Below, in pieces: positions 10,294 to 22,564 of a DNA stretch of 64,000 bases. A program made the position numbers and the translations under genes. This DNA is from Acanthornis magna (Eukaryota > Chordata > Aves > Passeriformes > Acanthizidae): assembly GCA_036785705.1 (NCBI GenBank), contig JAWUZG010000177.1, positions 682,001-746,000 on the forward strand. Reading direction: 5' to 3'. Numbering within the stretch: position 1 is the stretch's first letter; each line of letters begins with the position of its first letter. Below the pieces are notes generated by a model. It ran no database searches. It was not told the origin of the DNA and saw only the letters and a program-made list of their open reading frames with translations.

Positions 10294-11690
10294 CAGGGTT
10301 GGGGACAGGTTCCTGTCACCTCCTGAGCAGGGCTGGGGGCAGTTCCTGTCACCCCCTGAGCAGGGACAGGTTCCTGTCACCCCCTGAGCAGGGCCAGGGG
10401 CAGTTCCTGTCACCCCCTGAGCAGGGACAGGTTCCTGTCACCCCCTGAGCAGGGACAGGTTCCTGTCACCTCCTGAGCAGGGACAGGTTCCTGTCACCCC
10501 CTGAGCAGGGACAGGTTCCTGTCACCCCCTGAGCAGGGACAGGTTCCTGTCACCTCCTGAGCAGGGCCAGGGACAGGTTCCTGTCACCTCCTGAGCAGGG
10601 CCAGGGACAGGTTCCTGTCACCTCCTGAGCAGGGACAGGGACAGGTTCCTGTCACCTCCTGAGCAGGGCTGGGGGCAGTTCCTGTCACCTCCTGAGCAGG
10701 GCTGGGGGCAGTTCCTGTCACCCCCTGAGCAGGGTTGGGGACAGGTTCCTGTCACCCCTGTGAGGGACAGGTTCCTGTCACCTCCTGAGCAGGGACAGGT
10801 TCCTGTCACCTCCTGAGCAGGGCTGGGGGCAGTTCCTGTCACCCCCTGAGCAGGGACAGGTTCCTGTCACCCCCTGAGCAGGGCCAGGGGCAGTTCCTGT
10901 CACCCCCTGAGCAGGGACAGGTTCCTGTCACCTCCTGAGCAGGGTTGGGGACAGTTCCTGTCACCCCTGTGAGGGACAGGTTCCTGTCACCTCCTGAGCA
11001 GGGACAGGTTCCTGTCACCTCCTGAGCAGGGCCAGGGGCAGTTCCTGTCACCTCCTCAGCAGGGCCAGGGACAGGTTCCTGTCACCTCCTGAGCAGGGCC
11101 AGGGACAGGTTCCTGTCACCCCCTGAGCAGGGACAGGTTCCTGTCACCCCCTGAGCAGGGCCAGGGACAGGTTCCTGTCACCCCCTGAGCAGGGACAGGT
11201 TCCTGTCACCCCCTGAGCAGGGACAGGTTCCTGTCACCTCCTGAGCAGGGACAGGGACAGGTTCCTGTCACCTCCTGAGCAGGGACAGGTTCCTGTCACC
11301 CCCTGAGCAGGGACAGGTTCCTGTCACCTCCTGAGCAGGGCCAGGGACAGGTTCCTGTCACCTCCTGAGCAGGGCTGGGGGCAGTTCCTGTCACCCCCTG
11401 AGCAGGGCTGGGGACAGGTTCCTGTCACCTCCTGAGCAGGGCCAGGGACAGGTTCCTGTCACCTCCTGAGCAGGGCTGGGGACAGGTTCCTGTCACCTCC
11501 TGAGCAGGGCCAGGGGCAGTTCCTGTCACCTCCTGAGCAGAGCTGGGGCCAGGTTTCTATCACCCCCTGAGCAGGGCCAGGGGCAGTTCTGTCACCTCCT
11601 GAGCAGGGCCAGGGGCAGTTCTGTCACCTCCTGAGCAGGGACAGGTTCCTGTCACCTCCTGAGCAGGTCCAGGGACCATTCCTGTCACTC
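10294..11690. repeat. 28-34 bp minisatellite, about 44 units
   Basis: The basic unit is GGGACAGGTTCCTGTCACC followed by TCCTGAGCA (28 bp). Longer unit types add GCCAG or GCTGG, as in GGGCTGGGGGCAGTTCC, and two units are shortened to CCCCTGTGAGGG. I count about 44 units. Unit types recur in mixed order, which suggests block duplications. The core GGACAGGTTCCTGTC is a near-palindrome, so each unit can form a small hairpin. Antisense ORFs with the peptide GGDRN are repeat products. Confidence 0.97.
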
Positions 11691-11867
11691 CCTGGTGGCC
11701 TGAGCTTGGCTGGGGAGTGAGGAATCCAAATTCTCCTGGCAGAGATCTTTTGGGAGTGCTCCAGAGCAGAGATCAGCAGCAGGACAGGAGATGGACCTTT
11801 GGAGGAGGCACTTCCATGCCAGGTCTCCCCAGCACTGGGCTGTGGATTGATTATGCTCTGCATAGTA

Positions 11868-11888
11868 ATTAATTAATTAATTAATTAA
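11868..11888. repeat. (TTAA)n microsatellite
   Basis: About five TTAA units. TTAA is the piggyBac target site, but nothing here suggests an insertion. Confidence 0.9.
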
Positions 11889-12650
11889 CTCAAGATCATG
11901 GAGGTCTGTGCTGTTGCTTTAATTCTTCTGATTCTGCTGTTGACCCATGAGGTACCCACAGGGAGAACTTAACATTTTCCAATTGTTTATATCATTTAAG
12001 GGCTGAAATACTAAAAACAGTGGGGAAAAGGAATATTTTCGAATCAGGTAATTCTAGGTCATGCCATATAATTAAATAAAAACTCTTTAGGCTGTTTTGT
12101 GTCTGGATTTGCTCTTGTGTCAGGAAATAAACACTGAAACTGCAGAAATATAGCCAAGGGATAAGAGAGAGGATCAGTGCTATTTCCAGCTGAATTTTTT
12201 TTTTAGGAAAACGAGAAGGAAGAATAAAGGTGGAAAGATGCAGCTCTCTGAGTCTTCACTGAACTTGCCCCGTGCTTGTGTTAGAGTAAGAAACTCAAGG
12301 GCCCATCCTTCTCCAGTGTCTTTTCCCCAGGAAACACAAAGCTGCAGGGACAGCATTTGTTTCTCCAGCAGCAGGGAATGCTCCAGCACCTACTTTTCTT
12401 TCTCTTCCAATGTTAGGAGCTTAAATTTCAGTTTTCTGATGTCAGGAAAATAATAATATATATATATATGTATATATGTCTCCTGTTCTTCTTTCTGATG
12501 TGAATAACAACAGGATTTTTTGGAGCTGATCTCTTTCTCACTGCACATTTGGCATTTTACAAAAAAAGTGATTTGTTTTAATAAGTTTACAGCACATCTG
12601 GGTGGGTAACAACAGGGGCAGAAGTGAATAAATGGAAATGCTGTGCAGAA

Positions 12651-12800
12651 ATCATGGAATCACTGAATGGTTTGAGTTGGTAGGGACATTAAATATTATC
12701 CCCCCATGGCAGGGACACCTGCCACTGTCCCAGGCTGCTCCAAGCCCTGTCCAGCCTGGCCTGGGACACTGCAGGGATCCAGAGGCAGCCACAGCTGCTG
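12651..12800 (-). mobile_element. CR1 LINE 3' fragment, reverse
   Basis: Starts with ATCATGGAATCACTGAATGG, the reverse complement of a CR1 tail, and continues with CAGGCTGCTCCAAGCCCTGT and CACTGCAGGGATCC. It is a short 5'-truncated copy. A sense copy lies 220 bp downstream. Confidence 0.87.
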
Positions 12801-13017
12801 TGGAAAACAGAGTGGCAGAGGAAAAGGAGAGAGAGGAGAAGCTCAGCATAGATTGGAATATCCTGGAGGACAGGGAGCCTCCCTGGCTGTTGGAGGCAGG
12901 AGTCAAACGAGGAGTTTGAAACATTGAATGTTTTCTCAGGAGCTGACAAGAGTTTTGCTCTGCGTGCAAAATATTTCCCTTCTTCTTCCTCATCCCATAA
13001 TGAAGATCTCACCACAG

Positions 13018-13160
13018 AGCAGCTGGGGCTGCTCCATCCCCTGGCAGTGTCCCAGGCCAGGCTGGACAGGGCTTGGGGCGGCAGGTGTCCCTGCCATGGC
13101 TGGGGGTGGCACTGGATGAGCTTTGATGTCCTTTCGCCCCAAACCATCCTGAGTTCTGTG
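13018..13160 (+). mobile_element. CR1 LINE 3' fragment
   Basis: Sense CR1 tail with CCAGGCTGGACAGGGCTTGG and GGTGGCACTGGATGAGCTTT. It forms an inverted pair with the copy at 12651-12800. Confidence 0.85.
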
Positions 13161-14211
13161 TCCTCCTCGACCTCAGTGCTCCTCACTTTCCCTGCTCTCC
13201 ATGTCAATCCTCCAGAAAGGCATTTGGAAATAGCAACACCTCCCTGGAAAACCTTGGCTGTTTGTAGCCCTGGGCAAGGCTCAGAGCTTTCATTTTCATT
13301 CTGGGCTGTAGCTGCCACCTGTGGCTTTCCTCAGGATGGCACAAGGAGAGCCTTTCAATTAAAAGTGCCTTGTAGAGAGCAGAGTTCTTACACTTTAAGT
13401 AGCCTGGAATAATGAAAGAAATAAAAACAACAGCGCAGTTCTCGGTCTGCATTTTATTTACTGCTGCCTTTCAGCTGGAACAGGGAAAATCAATAAAAAC
13501 AGTCTTTCATTTTGTTTTCTGCATTCCTTATTGCAGTGCTGGGATTCAGGAGCTGCCAGGGAAGGGTTTTATATTTTGGAATTAAGTAAATGGAAATAAG
13601 AGGCTTTGGTTTGTTTGGGATTCTGTAGAAATGCTTTTACAGGTCAATTGAAATTTTGGCTCGGCTTGAGATTCTCTTTTGAGAAGTGACATCTCCAGGG
13701 TTGTGTCTCATTTCGTGTGAGGTGTGTCTGTTGATGCTTGGAGGAGCTGATTTCTGCTAATTGTTAATGATTGGCAAACTGCTGCTTCATTAGTGTGAGG
13801 GACAGGCAGAGGAGGAGACAGTTTGGCTTTTTTTAATTTCATTAATTCCATCTATACCTGAACACCTTCACAGAAACATGGAAATCATGGAATTGTGTGT
13901 CTGGTGGAAGGGCTGGAGCCACACAGGAATCTCTGAGGGCATTTGCTTTGTGCAGGTTCAGTTTGGTATAATACCGAGAGTTCTTTTTGCAAGAAGGATC
14001 GGTGCTGTGTGTTCTTAGAACTCTTTTCACCTCTTCTGTATTTTTTCCGTAAATTCCGCTTTGATTATTTTTTAAATAAACTTCCTAGGCTAGTTTTAAA
14101 ACACAGTCAAACGTGGAATTTCTTCCTTTTGAAACACCTGATGATATTTTCTCCCTTGGCTTAGCAATCAATACCTTCATCTCACTCTTTTCCTGCTGTA
14201 ATTTGCATTTT

Positions 14212-14850
14212 CTTTTCTCCTTCCTCCTTTTCCCCTCCTTTTCCCCTCCTTTTCCCCTCCTTTTCCCCTCCTTTTCCCCCTCTTTTCCCCCTCTTTTCCC
14301 CCTCTTTTCCCCCTTTTCCCCCTCTTTTCCCCCTCTTTTCCCCCTCTTTTCCCCCCCCTTTCTCCCCTCCTTTTCCCCTCCTTTTCCCTTCCTTTTCCCC
14401 TCCTTTTCCCCTCCTTTTCCCCTCCTTTTCCCCTCCTTTTCCCTTCCTTTTCCCCTCCTTTTCCCCTCCTTTTCCCCTCCTTTTCCCCTCCTTTTCCCCT
14501 CTTTTCCCCTCCTTTTCCCCTCCTTTTCCCCTCCTTTTCCCCTCCTTTTTCCCCTCTCCTTCTCCCTCTTCTTCTCTCCTTCTTCTTCTCTCCTTCTTCT
14601 TCTCTCCTTCTTCTCTCTCCTTCTTTTCCCCTTTTTCTTTTCCCCTTCTTCTTTTCCCCTTCTTCTTTTCCCCTCCTTTTTTCCTCCTTCCTTTTTCCTC
14701 CTTCCTTTTTCCTCCTTCCTTTTTCCTCCTCCTTTTTTCTCCTTCCTTTTTCCTCCTTCCTTTTTCCTCCTTCCTTTTTCCTCCTGCTTTTTTCTCCTGC
14801 ATTTTTCCTCCTTTTTTCTCCTGCTTTTTTTTTCCTTCTCCTTCTTTGTA
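14212..14850. repeat. Polypyrimidine tract, (CCTTTTCC)n type
   Basis: About 640 bp of almost uninterrupted C and T on the + strand. Blocks follow one another: CCTTTTCCC 9-mers (14220-14550), TTCTTCTCTCC (14555-14640) and CCTTCCTTTTT (14670-14830). Phe/Pro/Ser-rich and Lys/Glu/Gly-rich ORFs over it are repeat products. Confidence 0.97.
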
Positions 14851-16221
14851 CCCCACCCTACTCACTAGCAAAAACTGGGCCAAGCAAAACCACCACATTG
14901 CCTCATTCCATTGCCATGAGCTTGGCCCCAGCTCCTCCTCGGTGCCCAGGGAGCAGTGATGCCTCTCAGGGCATCACCAGGGAGCTCTTGGCTCTGCTAA
15001 AAAACAACCCTTCATTCAGCTGAGGGAAGTTTATTAAATAAGAAATCAGCCTGCAGTGAAGGTGGAGGAGAGTTTGGATACAGAGGATGCTTTTCCAGCA
15101 AACTCTGGTCTCTCCAGGAATTCTTTTTTAAATTCTAGGGTGTAAGACAGAATTTTATCCCCAGAAAAACATTGCAACAGACAACATGAGAAATTGTTGA
15201 AGAAATGTTTTTGGACTCTATAAAATAATCTGAGTGAATTATTTGAAAATGCAGCTTTAAAGCTGGTGGAAAGGTGTAAGAAATTCAACATTTCCTAAAG
15301 CATTTGAAACATTTGGGATGAAAATGGAAATGAGAAGTGAAAGGAAAAAGTCCTGGGTAATTCTGTGATGCCAGGAGACAATTCTGCCGTTTCAGGGAAG
15401 TCATTTGTCCATTCTGGTGTAGAAATTGCAGGAATTTGTGTTCGGGTCCAAGTGAGCAGTTGGACAAACCTCTTGTTTTTAGCCCCTCTCTTCCCTGAGC
15501 ACCACTTTTGGTTCCAGCACTTTGTTGCTAGAAAGACATTGATGAATTACAGTGAGCGGAGGAGGAAGGAGAATGATTGATGGGTGACTGAGGCAAATGC
15601 AAAAGAATTAAATTTCTGTAGCTGGAGGAAAGGACAGCAAGTGAGGAACATAATTTTATAAATATTTAAAAGTTTGCAGAGGGAAAACAGTGTTTGGTCA
15701 TTGCCATTGGAACACTTCAGAAAAACAAAAGCTGTTTGTCCTTCACGTTAAGGTGTTCTAGAACAGGTTTGCCCAAAAATAACCCTTTCACCCCAGTCCT
15801 GTTTGTCCATTTTCCTGTCCTTCCCCATCAGATTATTGCTTGTCCCAGGATGAGCTGTTTCCTGCAAACTGAGAACTTGGATGTGTGCAGCTCAGAATCT
15901 TTCCAAGTGATTTTCCAAAGCTCTCCCCCTCTCAGCTTCAGTAATTTGTGTCAGTCCCCCTTTTTGTGCATCATTTGGTCACAAATCCTTTCCTGCCACC
16001 AAGGGGAGTGAGCTCAGCTCTTCCCAAAATATTGCAAAGGAACCACCGTCTCTTTTGTAGCTCTTTGTTTCCTTTTTGCTCCTTGATTTTACCAGGGGAG
16101 CAAGGGGAACAAAGTGGGAGCAATTCCTTCCCTCACTGAATATCCAATGTGTCAATCAACACCCAGTGCTGTCCAGCAGCACCTCATCCATCCTCATCAA
16201 AAGCACCCCTGGGTTCCTTTG

Positions 16222-16750
16222 CTCCTCCTTTCTCTCCTTTTTTTCTTCTTCTTTCCTTCTTTCTCTCTCTTTCTTTCCTCCTCCTTTTCTCCTCCTTTCC
16301 CTCCTTTTCTTCTTTCTCCTTTCCTCCTTCTTTCCTCCTTCTTTCCCTCCTTTCTTTCCTCCTTCTTTCCTCCTTCTTTCCTCCTTCTTTCCTCCTTCTT
16401 TCCTCCTTCTTTCCTCCTCTTTCCTCCTTCTTTTATTCTTCTTTCTCTCTTCTCTTCTCTTCTCTTCTCTTCTCTTCTCTTCTCTTCTCTTCTCTTCTCT
16501 TCTCTTCTCTTCTCTTCTCTTCTCTTCTCTTCTCTTCTCTTCTCTTCTCTTCTCTTCTCTTCTCTTCTCTTCTCTTCTCTTCTCATCTCCCTCCCTTCTC
16601 CTTCTCCTCCTTCTCCCTCCTTCTCCTCCTTCTCCTCCTCTCCTCCTTCTCCTCCTTCTCCTCCTTCTCCTCCTTCTCCTCCTTCTCCTCCTTCTCCTCC
16701 TTCTCCTCCTTCTCCTTCTTTCTCTCCTCCTTTTCTCCTTCTCCTCTTTT
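16222..16750. repeat. Polypyrimidine tract with pure (CTTCT)n core
   Basis: A 530-bp C/T-only region. It has CCTTCTTT units (16310-16430), an almost perfect CTTCT/TCTTC pentanucleotide block (16447-16583) and a (CTCCTT)n block (16600-16720). The pentanucleotide core is very regular and therefore probably recent and length-variable. Confidence 0.97.
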
Positions 16751-17514
16751 TAAGGGGAAGGAGCAGTGGCAGTCAGGAATAGCCATCATTGATCTCTGCT
16801 GTTTCCCTGTTTTCCATGATTTAGCTTTCCCATGATTTTAGCTGAACACTCCCTGCTTTAGGATCAGCAGGGTGCTTTTTAACTTCAGGAGCTTCTTACC
16901 TAATTCCTATCCACTGATTTGTCCTGATCCCACCTCACACTTGTCACAATTCCCACCCTTTGGATTTCTGAAGTGTCTGTTATGTGCAACTTTTCCATGC
17001 ATTGCATTATTTGGATAATAATAAGTGATCCTTAAAGGTCATCACTTTCCAGCTTCATCTTGATTCTCCTTGCCCACAAAATACTGAACAAACTGAGAGA
17101 TGAAACACAGCCTTGATGAACTTGTGTCAGGCATGGAATTAAAAGATACAAATGCAGTGTAAATCAGGTTTAATCAGGTCCTCATTAAGTGTTTGCAGCA
17201 GTGGAGGCTCCAAGTGCTTCACAGTATTTGGGTTTTGGATGTTATTCTGTGATTCCCTGCACTGCTCATCGAAAATGTGGAAATTAAATTCCTGAGCTCA
17301 TTGCTTATTTTATTGCTAATTACCACAAACTTAGGAGTGATTTGGGTTTTGAGGTGGGGGAAAAAGAGAACACAAACCCCCCTGAAGTGAACTTGTTTTC
17401 TCTCTGCTCTCCAGGTACAGCTCATGGCCAACAGCTTCAATCCCCTCCCCTTTTCTCAGGTGCTTTTCCCATGGCTTTTGCTCAGTCTGTCACTGTTCTC
17501 TGTGCTGAGACTGT

Positions 17515-18202
17515 GGGTGGCACAGAAGTTTGGTGGCACAGACACTGTGTGGCATGGAAATTGGGTGGCGCAGAGATTGGGTGGCACAGAAATTCGGTCG
17601 CACAGAAATCGGGTGTCACAGAAATTTGGTGGCACAGACAGGGTGACACAGAAATTGGGTGGCACGAAAGTTTGGTGGCACAGAAATTCGGTCGCACAGA
17701 AATCGGGTGTCACAGAAATTGGGTGGCACAGGAATTGGGTGGCGCAGAGATTGGGTGGCACAGAAGTTTGGTGGCACAGAAATTCAGTCGCACAGAAATT
17801 CGGTGGCACAGAAGTTTGGTGGCACAGAAGTTTGGTGGCACAGACATAGGGTGACACAGAAATTGGGTGGCACGAAAGTTTGGTGGCACAGAAATTGGGT
17901 GGCACAGAATTTGAGTGGCACAGAAATTGTGTGGCACAGAAATTGTGTGGCACAGAATTTGAGTGGCACAGAAGTTTGGTGGCACAGAAATTGGGTGGCA
18001 CAGAAGTTTGGTGACACAGAAATTGGGTGGCACAGAATTTGAGTGGCACAGAAATTGTGTGGCACAGAAATTGTGTGGCACAGAATTTGAGTGGCACAGA
18101 AGTTTGGTGGCACAGAAATTGGGTGGCACAGAAGTTTGGTGACACAGAAATTGGGTGGCACAGAAGTTTGGTGGCACAGGAATTGGGTGACACAGAAGAA
18201 GC
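17515..18202. repeat. 17-bp minisatellite, about 40 units
   Basis: The unit is GTGGCACAGAAATTGGG, with variants GTTTGG, TTTGAGT, ATTGTGT and ATTCGGTC in the second half. Longer blocks repeat as units: the stretch near 17905-17990 recurs near 18025-18110. The array therefore has higher-order structure. Long ORFs on both strands (CHPISVPPNFCAT on minus) are by-products. Confidence 0.97.
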
Positions 18203-18664
18203 TGCAGTGTGAGGATTTTCCCCAAGCAGAGTTTCCAGGCTCAGTCCTCATCTCCTCACGTCAGGTGCAAATGGAATTCAGTGACCTGCTTGTTTAGATC
18301 TGACTACACTTATTTTTTAGGCATTTTCCTTCCCTGTACCTCGTGAAAGTGAGTGCCTTGTAAAAGCAGCAGATCAATTCTCCTTTTAAATGTCAGCATT
18401 GTTGTATTCACCAGCCAGGCAGCTGGAACCTTCTGGGTTGTTGCTTATTTATTTACTCTTTTATTCCGAGGGCTCAGCTTTTTCCCTTTTGTCAGATTCT
18501 GTTTGTGCACGACTTGACTTTTTTTAAATCTAGAATCATGACCCACCACGTTGTTTTCTTTTAACCTTTCTCAGTTGTTTGTTCATGTTTTCATATCTGT
18601 TGTCTAAATTCACAACAGATTGCTTTCCCAGCCGGAAAGGATTTGGTTTTTTACTCTGAACAAC

Positions 18665-18868
18665 CATAGAAATTCTTCCCTGTGAGGGTGGTGAGGCTGT
18701 GGGATGGAATTCCCAGAGGAGCTGTGGATCCCTGGGGTGTCCAAGGCCAGGCTGGACAGGGCTTGGAGCAGCCTGGGACAGGGGAAGGTCCATTCCCATT
18801 CCAGGGGGTGGCACTGGATGAGCTTTAAGCTCCCTTCCATCCCAAACCATTCCGTGATTCCACAGTTT
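18665..18868 (+). mobile_element. CR1 LINE 3' fragment
   Basis: Sense CR1 end with AGGGTGGTGAGGCTGTGGGA, CCAGGCTGGACAGGGCTTGG and GGTGGCACTGGATGAGCTTT, ending at CCATTCCGTGATTCC. Confidence 0.9.
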
Positions 18869-21800
18869 TACAATTCTCTCGCTATTCTGTGTTTTTCCCC
18901 CCTCTGAAAAAACCCATCCAATGGAGAGCTCTCACTTTCTCTCTGCTCACTTCCAGGTCTGTGGGGGTTCAGCAGAACCTCGGAGGGAATAAACAGATTT
19001 CACTGTAAGCAGCTTGGAAAACTTTGGCTGAAGTCAGGCAAGAAAGAATTTTGACAAACACCTTGTTAGCACTTCGGTTCTCGTTTGTTGTAAAATGCTA
19101 AATTAAACCCTTCCAAATTGCCTGTTACACTAAGCAAGTGTTTAGCTGTGTTTTCTTTTTAAGGCAATTAAGCCCTGCTATAAACTGCCTGTGACCTTTA
19201 AACAAGCTGCCTAATGGTGCTGGTGCCACAGTTATTTTCTATAAACTTGCAATTTTTAGCTTATACAAAGCACAGCTCTTTTTTCAGGCTGATTTCATCG
19301 CTTTTTATTTCCTAAAGGGTCTTTACTTATTGTAGGTGCTAATAAGTAGAGAGAGATAAGAAGATTTGGACATCAGAAATGACTATCAGATTATCTAAGC
19401 CAAATTCTGTGGTAATCCGGGCCAATATTTTAATTAGCGTGTGACTAAATTACGGTTATTGTGTGTTCATGAGCGGCTTTCGATGGGAGAGAGAGTTCTG
19501 AATTAAAGAATTAAAGAATTAAAGAAGGTGCTGGTGGGCACTGCCCATTTTTTGGTACAATTTGCTCGTTGTAAAGCAGCTTTTCCAGAGGAATAACAAT
19601 TTGTTTGTTGTCGATTCCCTTTCCAGCTGTTCTGTGTTTTCCTCTCTGCACCCCAGCCCTGCCAAAAGAATAACGTGGGGGACCTCTCTTACCCAGAATT
19701 ATCTTTGTGTGCAGCTAGTCCAGCACAAGGCCATGATTCCCCTCCAGAAAAACTAACAAAAATCACTTATTTCTGTTTAACTGAGCTCTGTGCGTGGAGG
19801 AAAGAGCCTGGAAGGATCATCAGGTGCTTTTTCTGGACCCTTGAACCACTTCCGTCCATCTCATTTTCAGCTTTTCTCTGGGCTGCTGTTCCATTATCAA
19901 TATTAACTGGAGTCTTGCAGGATAACTCTTCCCTTCTCCATCCAATTCCACATCTTTTAGTTCTTTTTTTGGCATGGAGAGCACCCAGCGGGTGATGGGA
20001 GTGGTAAAAACCAGGGACTCATGTGGGAAATTGATTGGCATCTCTTCCAGAATCTGAGTTTTGGTGTGTTAGGAGCTGAGTGGGGGCATAAAGTCAAAAA
20101 AGTTTCTTCTGAACTCCCATTGTTGATCTGCCTTCAGTATATATTTAATTTTATGTGTTCTTTGTTGGTGTCTTTGCTTCTTTTGGTTGCTTGTTCTGTT
20201 CTGGGGTGGCTCATCCAGCACACAAAGGTTTTAATCTCATATTCTGGAATATAATCTTGGACGCTGCTTTGTTGCCAGGACCTAAATAATCTTTCTGTGA
20301 GCAAATCTGTTGAAAGGAAAAATGCTGTTTGTGTTTTTAACCTAATATTTGTATTTGTTGCCATCTAAACTGTCTGGAGACCTTCCTTTGACTTCCGTGG
20401 ACATAGATTGAGCCTTATTTTTTTAAAATACAATAAATGGTTGATTAGTCCATTTTTTTCCTCAAAAGATGTGCTTGAGAGCTCTATTTTGGCCTTAATA
20501 ATTATTTTGGTGAGCAACGAACTCTTTAGGAACTGAAAAGACAAAAACAGAGCTAAAAGATCTGAGTGGAAAGTTTAAATTCCCATTCCTTGCGATGCAG
20601 AGAAAACTTTTCTTGGATGTCTTGGAACTTTTTTAATGTCACTTTGCTCTTGATTTCGCTTCTTCTCTGCCTGCTTTTTCCTCTCTCAGCTTCTCAGTGT
20701 GCCAAATGTTGCTCCTGCTCCTTGCTCTGGGGGGGGGATTTTTGACACGGGTCCTGGGGCAGCCACCAACACCTGCAGCGTTTTTGGGGATCCAAGTGCC
20801 TTTGGAATTGGGAGATTTGGGGGGCAGCCCCACCTGCCAAAGAGGAGAGGAATAAACACTTGCACTGCTGCCAGAGTTTCCCACGTGGTGTGTGCTGAGC
20901 TGCTCTGCTTGTGGCTGCTCTGGCACCTCCTCTGGGGAGAGGAAATTGGGTTTTTCCTCCATCTTTGGGGTGGTTTTGTGATGTGTCGTGGCCAAACCTC
21001 CCTAACTGCTCACAGATGGATACCGGGAACAAAGAGGATGGGCAGTGTTGTGTGTCAAGTGGGGAGATTTAAAAATTAATTCAAAAAGCTTGGCTGTCCC
21101 ATGGATATTCCGGGTTTTTTCTGGGCTTGGAGACAAGCAAAGGAATCCACTGGTGATGGATGTTCTTTCAGTAGAGTTAATATTTACTGGTACTGAGGGA
21201 GCAGCCCTCGGCTGGGCTGTCTGCTCACTGTATCTTTGCTTTTAATTTTTAATGTTTGGCTGACAGGTTTGTTCTGAACCGAGATCCTGAAGTGCAAGCA
21301 AATGTCTTATTTCACTGACAGCATCCACAGTTAGCAGGGAAAGGGTTTTTAAATTTTATTTTAAACCTGTGCATGCCAAACATGCTCTTTCCAGTTTCTT
21401 AAAACATCAGCACTGAGAGTTTGGAAGCTGCAGAGGGATGCCATTATTTATTTATTAGTAACTGGAAATATCTGTTAAATAGAAAACTCTCACTGGGAAG
21501 GATGCCCAGCGAGAGTGTTGCTTTTAAGCACTGATTTGTCATTCCTGGTGGGTTCTGCCCGTTTGTGTTTTGTCCATGTTTGGTGTTCAGGATAGAAAAA
21601 GGAATTAGGATCCTGATTTTAGTGCCCGTGGGATGGCAGCTGGTCATTATTTCAGATATTCAAATGGTGGCAGGCACAGGACATAACCCTTGTGCAGCCG
21701 AAAGGATGAGGCCTCCTAAGCTTTTTCAGTCATGACTTTAAGCAAATTAAATTTAAGCCATTTTCTCCCCATTTATAGAATTTGGAATAATGTGGGGTTT

Positions 21801-22109
21801 TTTTGGTCTTTCTGTAATGGAAAGAATAACAACCATCAAACATCTTTGTCACTATCTTCTTCTAACACTTTTCTACTTAATAATCCTCTTATTTGGGGAT
21901 AAACTCTGCTTTGATTTTTATTTAATGAACTGCGCTTATGCTAACTTCTTTTACTTCTTCTACATATGCTCAAAACGTTGGAAGGCTGCGCATTAAATCC
22001 GAATTATTTGGATGTCGGCCCCTTCTGTATGTTTAGTTTAGGACTAGAAAGAAAGAAACATTACTTCAAGATGAAGGGTTTTAAGGACAGAGTCATCCTG
22101 GTATTCAGA

Positions 22110-22533
22110 TGATGCCTGACCACGCTTACCTGAAACAGAGGCCAGACAAAGTTAAGAGAATGAAAATCAGATTAATTTATTAAAGGCCTTTAGGTGCATT
22201 CAGGGCACACAGAGCCTACTCGAGAGGCCACACCCAAAATGGACAGCGAGTCACGAGTTCTTCACATTTTATAAGTTCTGTCCATTCACATATCGATCCT
22301 TAATCTCCAATCACACCTTCAGGTGATGATGTCAACCACCCCAAGCTTACTCCCCCAATTCACTGTTATTTACATATTTTGGGGCTCTGAGGCAGCGAAG
22401 TGTCCTTGTGAGAGGAATTGTTTTGTCTAAAATGCTGTGAACAGAGGTTTTTAGCACTTTCTATGGAGCCTGGAGCTACACCCCAAACTACAGACACACA
22501 AAAATTATAGAAGCTAAAAATCCTAGGGCATCA
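22110..22533 (-). mobile_element. Solo LTR, TGATGCC family copy 2 (ERV1-like), reverse
   Basis: Reverse-orientation relative of the LTR at 7069-7488. It begins TGATGCCTGA and ends GGGCATCA. The exact 4-bp target duplication CAGA lies at 22106-22109 and 22534-22537. The reverse polyadenylation signal lies in ATTTATTAAAGG near 22180. A CCAAT-type motif (ATTGG in reverse) is around 22310. About 14 extra bases sit just inside the left terminus compared with the other copies. The 22-bp minisatellite begins about 30 bp downstream. Confidence 0.87.
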
Positions 22534-22564
22534 CAGACAGTTCCCTAAAACAAGAGGGGAATTG

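Noticed and set aside
10045..11863. Minus-strand frames with repeated GGDRN and PCSGGDRN peptide
   Set aside because: Translation of the 28-bp minisatellite.
14182..16835. Very long Lys/Glu-rich and Phe/Ser/Leu-rich frames
   Set aside because: Direct translation of polypyrimidine microsatellites.
17456..18251. Long minus-strand frames with repeated CHPISVPPNFCAT peptide
   Set aside because: A 17-bp unit without stops produces this in more than one frame; there is no start context or conserved flank.
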